DNA from: Cedecea lapagei
Lineage (GTDB): Bacteria; Pseudomonadota; Gammaproteobacteria; Enterobacterales; Enterobacteriaceae
Direction: 5' to 3'
NCBI RefSeq assembly: GCF_900635955.1
Contig: NZ_LR134201.1
Span: forward strand, 496,001 to 560,000
Length of the DNA: 64,000 nt
Within the stretch, counting starts at the first letter, position 1, and the number at the start of each line of letters is the position of its first letter. Of the stretch, positions 56,006 through 63,633 are shown one piece after another. The position numbers and the translations under genes are program-made. Below the pieces are notes generated by a model. It worked only from the letters and a program-made list of their open reading frames with translations. It was not told where the DNA came from and ran no database searches.

Positions 56006-57316
56006 TTATACTACCGGCAGGCCAAGGTTTTCACGCAGGGTTGCATGTTCATACGCTTCCGGGAATAGCCCCCGACGCTGCAACTCTGGAACCACCAGCT
56101 CGATAAACAGATCCAGCTGTTCCGGCATGATGGCAGGCATAATATTGAAACCGTCTGCGCCGCCCTGCTCAAGCCACAGCTGGAAGTCGTCGGCGATATC
56201 TTCGGCGGTGCCTACTATCACGCGATGGCCGCGTGAACCGGCCGCAACGGCCGCCAGCTCGCGCAGCGTCAGATTCTCGCGCTTTGCCAGGTCGGTCATC
56301 AGCTTCACCCGGCTTTGGTTACCTTCACCCAGCGGGACTTCAGGCACGGGGCCATCCAGCGGGAAGGCTGACATATCCATACCAAAACGCAGCGACAGCT
56401 GCTTCAGACCATTATCGATATCAACCAGCGCATTGAGCTCTTTCCACAGCGCTTTAGCCTGCTCACGCGTGCGGCCGATAATCGGCATCACGCCCGGCAT
56501 GATCACCACGTGGTCGGGATTACGACCGGCGGCTTCAACCTGTGATTTTTGCGACTGATAAAAAGCCTGCGCTTCTTCCAGGCTTGCTGCGGCGGTGAAG
56601 ACAACCTCTGCGGTTTCTGCGGCCAGTTTTTGCCCGTCAGAGGATGAACCGGCTTCGATGATCACCGGACGCCCCTGCGGAGAACGGGTGATATTGAGCG
56701 GCCCCTGCACCTGGAAATGTTCGCCAACGTGGTTAACAGGCTGGATTTTCTCGTCAACAAAGTACTGCCCGCTGCGTTTGTCCGGCTGAACTGCGCCCTC
56801 CTGCCAGCCTTCCCATAGCTTAAAGGCGACCTCCAGGAACTCGCGGGCCCGGGCGTAGCGTTGCGCATGGTTTGGCATGTCATCGCGGCTGAAGTTTTTG
56901 GCCACATCCGCTGAGAATGAGGTCACCACGTTCCAGGCAGCACGACCCCGGCTGATATGGTCGAGCGAAGAGAAGCTGCGCGCCATGGTAAAGGGATCGC
57001 TAAACGTTGTGGAGGCGGTTGCCGCAAGGCCGATGCGCCGGGTGTGGACCGCCAGCGCGGACAGCATTGTCAACGGCTCAAGGCGTGCCATGGTTGAAGG
57101 CAGGCGATACATGCTGGTGGCCAGCGCATCACCGACGAAGAACAGGTCGAAGCGGCCAGCTTCGGCTTTTTTGGCCAGCGTAATCAACCAGTCAATGTCC
57201 GTAGGCGAGCCGAGCTGCTCCGTCAGTCTCCAGCCGCTAACGTGCTGGCCGACGGGTTGAACGAACAGGCCAAGACGCAGGCCTTTTCTTGCGGTAAGGA
57301 GGCTGATGTTAGTCAT
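56006..57316 (-). CDS. Flavin-dependent monooxygenase, NtaA/SnaA/DszA family (YxeK-like)
   Basis: The 436-residue luciferase-like protein belongs to the NtaA/SnaA/DszA group that uses reduced FMN from a separate reductase. Seen are LGLFVQPVGQHVSGWRL at the N-terminus, TASTTFSDPFTMARSFSSLD near residues 100-119, SRGRAAWNVVTSFSADVAKN near 123-142 and VIIEAGSSSDGQKLAAETAE near 220-239. YxeK of B. subtilis oxygenates N-acetyl-S-(2-succino)cysteine to release N-acetylcysteine; an equivalent C-S cleaving role is inferred here. No dedicated flavin reductase is seen nearby. Confidence 0.88.
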   Translation of the reverse strand: MTNISLLTARKGLRLGLFVQPVGQHVSGWRLTEQLGSPTDIDWLITLAKKAEAGRFDLFFVGDALATSMYRLPSTMARLEPLTMLSALAVHTRRIGLAATASTTFSDPFTMARSFSSLDHISRGRAAWNVVTSFSADVAKNFSRDDMPNHAQRYARAREFLEVAFKLWEGWQEGAVQPDKRSGQYFVDEKIQPVNHVGEHFQVQGPLNITRSPQGRPVIIEAGSSSDGQKLAAETAEVVFTAAASLEEAQAFYQSQKSQVEAAGRNPDHVVIMPGVMPIIGRTREQAKALWKELNALVDIDNGLKQLSLRFGMDMSAFPLDGPVPEVPLGEGNQSRVKLMTDLAKRENLTLRELAAVAAGSRGHRVIVGTAEDIADDFQLWLEQGGADGFNIMPAIMPEQLDLFIELVVPELQRRGLFPEAYEHATLRENLGLPVV

Positions 57317-57323
57317 AATTAAT

Positions 57324-58419
57324 TTAAAGGGGGTCCTGAGACGGCAGTGAAAAGTGGTCGGAGGCCAGCAGCGCTTTTTCCAGCGACTCTGGCGAGAGCG
57401 TAAACGGCAGTCGGGCTGCGCTGGCTGCAGGGAAGCTAAACTGTACGGCTAACGCCCGGAGTCTTTCCGCCCGGTTTCCCGAGAGCGTAGGGAGCCGCAA
57501 CGGGCTGCCGAAGCGGTGAAGTAGCTCCACCAGTTCGCGGTCCGGCTCACCGTTTTCTTGTTCAATCAGGGACTGTACCAGCAGGCAGTAACCCACTTTT
57601 TCACCGTGCAGCCAGCCATGCAATTCGGGCTGGTGGGTAAGCCGATTATGAATAGCGTGGGCGACGCCGGGCGTAGGCAAATCATCGCGCATGCTGTTAG
57701 CCAGCCCGGCCAGCACGATATTCGCATCGATGACGCGTTCCAGCGCAAAGCTGGTCTGCTGCGCCTGATTATCTTCTACGGCTGCATCGCCCCACTGGCG
57801 ATAAGCCTCAACGGCGCGCTCGGCTGCCATCACCTTAAGATCGAGCGCGAGGCTGTCCGGGTTCTGACGCTGATAGGGGCGGAATTCGTACCATTTTGCC
57901 AGGGCATCAACGATGCCGGCTTTCAGGTAACGGACAGGGCTTCTGGCAATCACTTCGCTGTCGACCAGAACCAGCTCCGGCATTTTTTTCAGCGGCTGGC
58001 TGCGCAGGTGTCCGCCCTGCGCGTTGTAGATAATCGCCACCGGTGACCAGGCCGCACAGGTGGCGGCCAGGGTAGCGAAGTTAATGACGGAGAGATGCTC
58101 GAGCCTGTCTCCTGCGGCCTTCGCGCAGTCAAGGACTCGCCCGCCGCCGACGGCCAGAATCGCGCTGGCGCCCCTGCTGCTGCGTCTGTTCGCTAAGCTC
58201 CGCTATCGCCTCGTCGGTACATTCTCCGGAAAGAAACGTCAGCTCCCAGCGGATAGCGTGGGCGTCAAGACTCTGAGTCAGTTCAGGGTTAACGGCCTGC
58301 CAGGCTTTAGGGGAGGTGATGATGCGAATGTGGCGGGCAATAGGCTGGATATATTCGCCTGCTTGCGCCCGCAGCCCGGCCCGCTGAATATAGGCTTTTG
58401 GTGATTTGATAGCTAACAC
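57324..58419 (-). pseudogene. Iron-type alcohol/glycerol dehydrogenase-like protein, frameshifted
   Basis: The gene starts at GTG 58419 (MLAIKSPKAYIQRAGLRAQA), with AAGG eight bases upstream. At 58168-58171 a C-run has one extra base, breaking the frame just before the coenzyme loop AILAVGGGRVLDCAKAAGD. With one base removed the protein is 364 residues, normal for the family, and shows LVDSEVIARSP, metal-site Asp/His candidates in GIVDALAKWYEF and GVAHAIHNRL, and a His in ELHGWLHGEKV. Substrate unknown. It leads the unit with the monooxygenase and aminotransferase and has no counterpart in the Bacillus operon. Confidence 0.8.
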
Positions 58420-58659
58420 ATTTTTACCTTGATGGAAGAGCCTGGGTTTGAAATAAGGTTTTGATAAATATGGAATATATTTTTTTATTTTAGCGTTGGG
58501 TCTCACTGAATGGTACGGCAACGCAGGATTTTATCAATGCATAAATAGGTCTTTTCTATTCACAAATTTGCATAACCTTTGCCTGATTTCAGATATAGAA
58601 GGTGGGCGCTTTGTTGCTATTCTGCGGCGCTGAACCACGCCATCTCTTCGAGGAAAAAA

Positions 58660-59988
58660 ATGCAAAATAAGGTGAGCCTGACCGCGATGCTTAGCCAGTT
58701 GATTGTCAGCGCTCAGCCCGGAACTGCCGTGCAGGACAAAGCACGTCAGGGGCTGCAGGATTTCTTTGCCGTTAGCTGGCCGGTGTTAACGAAGCAGGTG
58801 CCTGACAGCGGTTTACCGATTCTAAAGGCCGTTTATCCGGAGAGGTCCCCCTCTTCCCTTGCCTTACTGCTGGGGTATGCCGGACACGCGCTGGATTATG
58901 ATGATTTCCATGCGGATTTTCGTGGGCATCCTGGCGTGGTGATTTTGCCTGCGCTACTGGCGTGGGCGGGTGAGATGCCAGAGTTAAGCTTGCCGCATTT
59001 TTTTGATGCTTACGCGACCGGCGTTGAAGTGGCCGGCCGGCTGGGGCTGGCCGTCACGCAAAAGCATTATACGCTCGGTTACCACAATACGGCTTCCCTC
59101 GGGACGCTGGCGGCCGCGGCGGCGCTGGCCCGCTTTAGCGGCGCAACGGAAGAGCAGACGGCCATCGCGCTAGGGATGGCCGCCACTCAGGCCAGCGGCC
59201 TGCGCGCGCAGTTTGGTTCGGCGGTTAAACCGCTTCATGCCGGTCTGGCTGCAGAAAATGCAGTGCGCGCCGTGCAGCTGGCGCTGGCCGGTTTTGACGG
59301 TAAAACCGAGGGAGTGCTTGAGGCATTCCTGCAGATCGGCAGCGGGGGAGAAGCCTCGCCAGAGAAGCTGTTGCGGGATTGGGGGCAGCCATGGCGCATT
59401 ATCAGCCCTGGGCTGGAGTTCAAGCCATTTGCCACCTGTGCCGGAACGCACAGCGCGGCGGAGGCCGCTCGCGATATTCGCCTGCGCTGGCTGGAGTCCG
59501 GGCGGTCTGTCGCCCAGCTGCTGGATAGCCTGGAGCATATTACGGTGGCATTCCCGCCGGGCGGCGATATCGCAGCTTCAGTACGCGTGCCGGGTAATGG
59601 CATCGAAGCACGTTTTAGCCTCGAATATGCCATCGCGGGCATGTTGATTTATAACGACTTACGAATGGCTGACTTTGCTGAAGGTGACGTTAACGCAGAG
59701 ATTATGTCGCTGGCCGAAAAAGTAACGCGCACGCCGGATGAGAGTGTGCCGCCGGATGCTATTAACCCCGCGCTGCGCTTTCATGAAGTGACGCTTTATC
59801 TCGATAATGGCGAAAGGTTAAGCCAGCGGCGTACCAGGCAGCAGTCACTGGCTACGCCGGTGAACGTGCTGGCTAAGCTTGATGCAGCGTGCACGCCTGA
59901 TAAAGCAGGGCTGTTTGCACGTGTGGCGCGCTTAGAAGATGAAGCGGATTTGCGCCAGCTGATACTGGCGCTGAAAGATGCGCTTTAG
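58660..59988 (+). CDS. MmgE/PrpD family protein (YxeQ-like)
   Basis: The 442-residue protein belongs to the MmgE/PrpD family, whose characterised members are 2-methylcitrate dehydratase and cis-aconitate decarboxylase. Conserved stretches include LGYAGHALDYDDFHADFRGH near residues 67-86, TGVEVAGRLGLA near 121, YHNTASLGTLAAAAALARFS near 142-161 and FGSAVKPLHAGLAAEN near 185-200. I start at 58660, where AGGA is well placed. YxeQ is part of the Bacillus yxe operon with unclear function; a lyase or dehydratase step is the natural guess. It is divergent from the dehydrogenase unit. Confidence 0.87.
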   Translation: MQNKVSLTAMLSQLIVSAQPGTAVQDKARQGLQDFFAVSWPVLTKQVPDSGLPILKAVYPERSPSSLALLLGYAGHALDYDDFHADFRGHPGVVILPALLAWAGEMPELSLPHFFDAYATGVEVAGRLGLAVTQKHYTLGYHNTASLGTLAAAAALARFSGATEEQTAIALGMAATQASGLRAQFGSAVKPLHAGLAAENAVRAVQLALAGFDGKTEGVLEAFLQIGSGGEASPEKLLRDWGQPWRIISPGLEFKPFATCAGTHSAAEAARDIRLRWLESGRSVAQLLDSLEHITVAFPPGGDIAASVRVPGNGIEARFSLEYAIAGMLIYNDLRMADFAEGDVNAEIMSLAEKVTRTPDESVPPDAINPALRFHEVTLYLDNGERLSQRRTRQQSLATPVNVLAKLDAACTPDKAGLFARVARLEDEADLRQLILALKDAL

Positions 59989-60005
59989 CCGATCTCAAAA
60001 AGCCC

Positions 60006-60767
60006 TTACAACACGGTGGCGATGAAGTTGCGAACGCGTGAGTTGGCCGGGTCATCCAGCACCTGCTGCGTTGGTCCGGCGGCGACAATTTTGCCGTTTT
60101 CCATAAAGACGATATTGTCCGCGACCTCCCGGGCAAAGCCGATCTCATGGGTCACGATCACCATGGTGATCCCGGAGTGAGCAAGCTGTTTTATCGCCTG
60201 TAGCACCTCGCCGACCAGTTCCGGGTCAAGGGCCGATGTTGGCTCGTCAAACAGCATAACGCCGGGGTCCATTGCTAGCGCACGCGCAATGGCCACGCGC
60301 TGCTGCTGGCCTCCGGAAAGGTTCTGGGGCCACTCTTCTTCGCGCCCGGAAAGGCCCACCTGGCGTAAGAGCGCGCGCGCTTTTTCCGTTGCCTGCTGAC
60401 GGCTCTGGTTTTTTACCCGCATCGGGGCGTCCGTGATGTTTTGCAGCACCGTGCGGTGGGGAAACAGGTTGAACTGCTGAAATACCATGCCGATTTCACT
60501 GCGCTGACGGGCAATCTCCCGGCTGCTTAGCTCGTGCAGGGCATGGCCTTTTTGCTTATACCCTACCAGTTCACCGCCAATTCGGATGGTGCCGCCGTCG
60601 AGCTTTTCCAGGTGGTTGATACAGCGCAGCAAAGTGGATTTTCCCGATCCCGATGGCCCAAGAATGACGGTCACCGAGCCGGCGGGGATATCCAGATTGA
60701 CCTCATCAAGCACGGTCACGCCTGAAAAGTGCTTGCTTACCTTACGCAGGGTGATTGCTTCAGCCAT
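60006..60767 (-). CDS. Polar amino acid ABC transporter ATPase (YxeO-like)
   Basis: The 253-residue ATPase is of the GlnQ/HisP/TcyC type. Walker A GPSGSGKST (near residues 38-46), FQQFNLFPHRTVLQN, the signature LSGGQQQRVAIARALAMDP and Walker B VMLFDEPTSALDPE are all present. I start at 60767 with AAAGGAG upstream. It overlaps the permease gene by eight bases and is the last gene of the transporter unit. Confidence 0.93.
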   Translation of the reverse strand: MAEAITLRKVSKHFSGVTVLDEVNLDIPAGSVTVILGPSGSGKSTLLRCINHLEKLDGGTIRIGGELVGYKQKGHALHELSSREIARQRSEIGMVFQQFNLFPHRTVLQNITDAPMRVKNQSRQQATEKARALLRQVGLSGREEEWPQNLSGGQQQRVAIARALAMDPGVMLFDEPTSALDPELVGEVLQAIKQLAHSGITMVIVTHEIGFAREVADNIVFMENGKIVAAGPTQQVLDDPANSRVRNFIATVL

Positions 60768-61686
60768 TGCTAATACTCCTTTCTCTACGCTGCGGGGCAA
60801 AACCTTTGAGCCATGTTTTCAGCAGGCCAGGCGGGTTCCCACGCGTTACGCCGCGGGAGAAATAGCGTTCAACGTAATACTGGCCGATGGAGAGCACCGA
60901 CGTTAGCAGCAGGTACCAGAGCGTGGCGACCAGCAGCAGGGGGATAACCTCATACGTCCTTTGGTAGATAATCTGCGCGGAGAACAGCACATCCTGCAGC
61001 GAAATTACGGAGACCACGGCGGTGGTTTTCAGCTGACCGATAACTTCGTTCCCGGCCGGAGGTAAAATAGCCCGCATTGCCTGCGGCAGAATGGTGTGGC
61101 GGAAGATCTGCGCCGGACGATAGCCCAGCGCTCTGGCCGCTTCCAGCTGTCCATTGCTGACGCTCTGAATACCGGCACGAACAATCTCCGCCGCGTAGGC
61201 AGACTGATGCATCACCAGCGCAATCACCGCTGCGCTAAACGGGCTGATTAGCGCGTTAGATTGTGCGCTCCAGAGTTCACCTATTCCAGGAAGCGAGAGT
61301 GAGATCGTGGGGTAGAGCGCCGCGATGTTGTACCAAAGAAACAGCTGCACAAGCATGGGCACGCCGCGGAAAAACCACGTATAGCCCCAGCTTACGGCAA
61401 CCAGCACCGGATTGGAGGAGAGGCGCATTAGCGCCAAAACCGTACCGAAAGCAAACCCTAAAACCACGGAAATAACGGTCAGCTGCAGGGTCATTAACAC
61501 GCCCTGCAGGATAGACGTCTCGGTAAAGCTTTGCGCGATAACGCCCCACTCAAAACGTGGGTTGTTGACCATAGAATGCACCATGGCGACAACGCCGATG
61601 AGCACCACCAGCGCGCTTAACCAGCGGCCGTAATAGCGTTTACCGACAATGCGCAAATCGTCCGTGCTGTCGGGCGTCAGGCTCAT
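60760..61686 (-). CDS. Polar amino acid ABC transporter permease (YxeN-like)
   Basis: The 308-residue permease is of the HisM/GlnP type. It has an N-terminal membrane segment and a core with MTLQLTVISVVLGFAFGTVL near residues 64-83 and the coupling loop SNGQLEAARALGYRPAQIFR near 180-199, followed by ILPQAMRAILPPAGNEVIGQ. Its ATG overlaps the stop of the binding-protein gene (ATGA), so translation is coupled. A single permease gene implies a homodimer. Confidence 0.93.
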   Translation of the reverse strand: MSLTPDSTDDLRIVGKRYYGRWLSALVVLIGVVAMVHSMVNNPRFEWGVIAQSFTETSILQGVLMTLQLTVISVVLGFAFGTVLALMRLSSNPVLVAVSWGYTWFFRGVPMLVQLFLWYNIAALYPTISLSLPGIGELWSAQSNALISPFSAAVIALVMHQSAYAAEIVRAGIQSVSNGQLEAARALGYRPAQIFRHTILPQAMRAILPPAGNEVIGQLKTTAVVSVISLQDVLFSAQIIYQRTYEVIPLLLVATLWYLLLTSVLSIGQYYVERYFSRGVTRGNPPGLLKTWLKGFAPQRRERSISNG

Positions 61687-62579
61687 TTAAAGATCTCTTC
61701 GTTGCGCTTCGCTTCCGTTACCGCACCGTAGCCGATGCCCCAGTTGTCGAGGATTTTCTGGTAGCTGCCGTCTTTGATAAGTGAGTTCAGCGCAGCCTGT
61801 ACCGCAGGCTCCAGCGCGGACTCTTTCGGGAAGGCAACGGAAACCGGCGCATCGTTCACCGCAATTTCGCCGCTCATCGCCAGCGGTTTGATCAACTTCA
61901 CCTGCCAGGTTAGCCCCTCATAAGGGCCAAAGAACATTGGCACTCGACCGCTAACAACCGCCTGAACGCCTGCCGGACGGTCCGGGAATACGGCTATTTT
62001 GACAGGAGGTTTGCCGGAGGCCTCACAGGCTTTACTGGCCTCTTCCAGACGAGTTATTTGGGTCGTCCCCGCGCCCGCGCCAACCTCTTTACCGCAAACA
62101 GCGTCGAAGGTTTTGAACGGCGTGATGTTGGCGCTTTTCAACGAAATAATGCCGAGCCTGCTGGCATTGTAGTAGCCAACAAAATCCACCTGCTTGAGGC
62201 GTGCCTGGGTGGCGTTAATATTGGAAAGCGCAACGTCGTAGCGGCCGGTTTTCAGGCCAGGGATAATATTGTCGAACCCGCCGGTATCCCGCCATTGCAC
62301 CGCAAGCCCAAGCCGCTCGCCCACCGCATTCATCACATCAATCTCTCTGCCGGCCAGCGTTTTGTTGTCTTCTTTGTAGAAAGTGGTTGGCGGCGTGTTG
62401 GGGTTGGTGCCCGCCACGATGTACCCGCGTTTGACGATATCAGCAGGCAGTAAGCTTTTTAATGAAGGGTCGGCTTTTACATGTAGCGAGCTGTCAGTCG
62501 GAACCGCCGCTTCTGCTGCGAACGCAGAGTGAGTCGACATGGCGAGGGCCAAAAGGGAGAGGCCTTTTGTAATTTTCAC
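61683..62579 (-). CDS. Polar amino acid ABC transporter substrate-binding protein (YxeM-like)
   Basis: The 298-residue protein is a family 3 solute-binding protein. I start at GTG 62579 because AGGAG lies upstream and the product then begins with a normal signal peptide (MKITKGLSLLALAMSTHSAF with cleavage near FA|AEAA); the open frame continues 47 codons upstream without homology. Domain blocks include IVKRGYIVAGTNPNTPPTTF, GREIDVMNAVGERLGLAVQW and SNINATQARLKQVDFVGYYN. Ligand unknown; a cysteine conjugate is inferred from the yxe-type context. Confidence 0.88.
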   Translation of the reverse strand: MKITKGLSLLALAMSTHSAFAAEAAVPTDSSLHVKADPSLKSLLPADIVKRGYIVAGTNPNTPPTTFYKEDNKTLAGREIDVMNAVGERLGLAVQWRDTGGFDNIIPGLKTGRYDVALSNINATQARLKQVDFVGYYNASRLGIISLKSANITPFKTFDAVCGKEVGAGAGTTQITRLEEASKACEASGKPPVKIAVFPDRPAGVQAVVSGRVPMFFGPYEGLTWQVKLIKPLAMSGEIAVNDAPVSVAFPKESALEPAVQAALNSLIKDGSYQKILDNWGIGYGAVTEAKRNEEIFK

Positions 62580-62921
62580 TGAGAGTTTTCTCCTGATAAT
62601 AATGACTGACAGATTCCCGCCAGGGGAAAATATGTCCGCTAGAAATCGGGCCATAATAATGTTGAAAACAGTATTTTCTTTTAAACGCAGGGCGACCCTG
62701 CATCCATAGCTGGGGGTCATTCTCAGGGAATGCAGGTGGGGTTAACAAATGCGAATAACGGATAACTATTCCCGTTAAATGGCAATACGTTTTTGGCGGC
62801 CTGGTAGCGGAAAAGTCACGGTCGATAGCCGCTTAGCCGCTGTTTTGACCAGCGCCTGCGCTGGCAACAAAAGGGAGGAGTCTTAGGGATGAGACGATGA
62901 AGAGTCTGTATCCCAGAAAGC

Positions 62922-62948
62922 AAAAAACCAGCCTGTAGGCTGGTTTTT
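62922..62948 (-). terminator. Duplicate copy of the tRNA-Phe terminator
   Basis: AACCAGCC and GGCTGGTT pair around TGTA with T-runs on both strands; near-identical to 63091-63117. Confidence 0.7.
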
Positions 62949-62957
62949 CTAAATGAG

Positions 62958-62974
62958 TGGTGCCCGGACTCGGA
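62958..62974 (-). repeat. 17-base direct repeat of the tRNA-Phe 3' end (att-like remnant)
   Basis: TGGTGCCCGGACTCGGA is identical to positions 63126-63142, the CCA end, acceptor arm and part of the T-arm of the intact tRNA-Phe. It lies 168 bases from the true tRNA end. Confidence 0.7.
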
Positions 62975-63090
62975 CAAAAACGTCGGGAACGTTTTTGAAC
63001 AGCGCTTGCGCTGGCCCCAGCGGGGTGAGCCTCAGGGATGAGGCGAATAATCGAACCTCAGTTCGATGAAGAGTCCGTATCCCAGAAAGC

Positions 63091-63117
63091 AAAAAACCAG
63101 CCCGTAGGCTGGTTTCT
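63091..63117 (-). terminator. Terminator of tRNA-Phe
   Basis: On the reverse strand AACCAGCC and GGCTGGTT form a hairpin around TACG, followed by a T-run, eight bases after the tRNA CCA end. Confidence 0.8.
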
Positions 63118-63125
63118 TTAAATAG

Positions 63126-63201
63126 TGGTGCCCGGACTCGGAATCGAACCAAGGACACGGGGATTTTCAATCCCCTGCTCTACCGACTGAGCTATCCGGG
63201 C
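63126..63201 (-). tRNA. pheV: tRNA-Phe (anticodon GAA)
   Basis: The 76-base reverse-strand gene begins GCCCGGATAGCTCAGTCGGT and ends TTCGATTCCGAGTCCGGGCA plus CCA. The acceptor stem GCCCGGA/TCCGGGC pairs perfectly and the anticodon loop reads TTGAAAA with GAA. CCA is encoded. It lies upstream of and divergent from speC; E. coli pheV is also near speC, hence the symbol, which is by synteny. Confidence 0.96.
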
Positions 63202-63367
63202 AACGGGGCGCATTAAACCGTAAACCCTATTCCGCGTCAATGGCTTTGTTGCAATGTACGGTTCGTTTGCATGATTTATGTGCGAGCTGTTACAGACTTC
63301 ATATTGAACCCCATGGCAGAAGGTGCCATGATTGCGCCAGTTTTCTCATCCACCACGGGGCGTCTTG

Positions 63368-63457
63368 ATGTTCACTCTCAATTCCCATGCATCTTTCGGG
63401 ATGGCGCTCGTCCGTGCAGCTATTACCTTCCGAAGTCCCTTACCCACCATGCGGTGA
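63368..63457 (+). CDS. Candidate leader peptide upstream of speC (29 residues)
   Basis: ATG at 63368, preceded by GGGG seven bases upstream, opens a 30-codon frame starting MFTLNSHASFGMALVRAAIT and ending SPLPTMR. Its stop falls within the GGTGAGGG arm of a hairpin and 22 bases before a long stem-loop. Speculative: there is precedent for leader-peptide control of the related gene speF (speFL), but no sequence similarity is claimed. Confidence 0.3.
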   Translation: MFTLNSHASFGMALVRAAITFRSPLPTMR

Positions 63458-63479
63458 GGGCAACGTATGCTCGCTGCAG

Positions 63480-63520
63480 GACATCAGTAAAATCAGGAGC
63501 TGCCTGGTTTTACTGATGTC
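63480..63520 (+). promoter_or_regulatory. Strong 41-base stem-loop in the speC leader
   Basis: GACATCAGTAAAA (from 63480) and TTTTACTGATGTC (63508-63520) are perfectly complementary, and the stem continues inward with CAGG/CCTG around the loop AGCTG. No T-run follows, so it is more likely a regulatory or processing structure than a simple terminator. Confidence 0.65.
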
Positions 63521-63633
63521 TGGCGGTCGAAGTGGATCCACACCTAAGACCTTCAGAACGCCTTCACCGGGGAATTTTCCCTTTGCCGTGCCGGTTGGCA
63601 CTCACTCATCCTTGCATACGGGGATTTGTGCTT

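Larger units (their letters stand above)
62841..63142. repeat. Tandem duplication of the tRNA-Phe 3' flank
   Basis: Two imperfect copies (about 62841-62974 and 62990-63142) share in order CAGCGCYTGCGCTGG, a GGGATGAG block, GATGAAGAGT, GTATCCCAGAAAGCAAAAAA, a CCAGCC..GGCTGG hairpin and TGGTGCCCGGACTCGGA. The second copy runs into the complete tRNA-Phe; the first ends after 17 bases of the tRNA 3' end. The rest of 62580-62840 shows no gene. Confidence 0.75.
63202..63633 (+). promoter_or_regulatory. Long structured leader region of speC
   Basis: This 432-base region separates tRNA-Phe from speC. It contains several inverted repeats: CCCTTACC/GGTGAGGG (about 63437-63460), a strong hairpin at 63480-63520, and GTGCC/GGCAC (about 63587-63600). 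A short upstream reading frame lies at 63368-63457. No large conserved gene is visible. It is a candidate for post-transcriptional control of ornithine decarboxylase. Confidence 0.5.
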
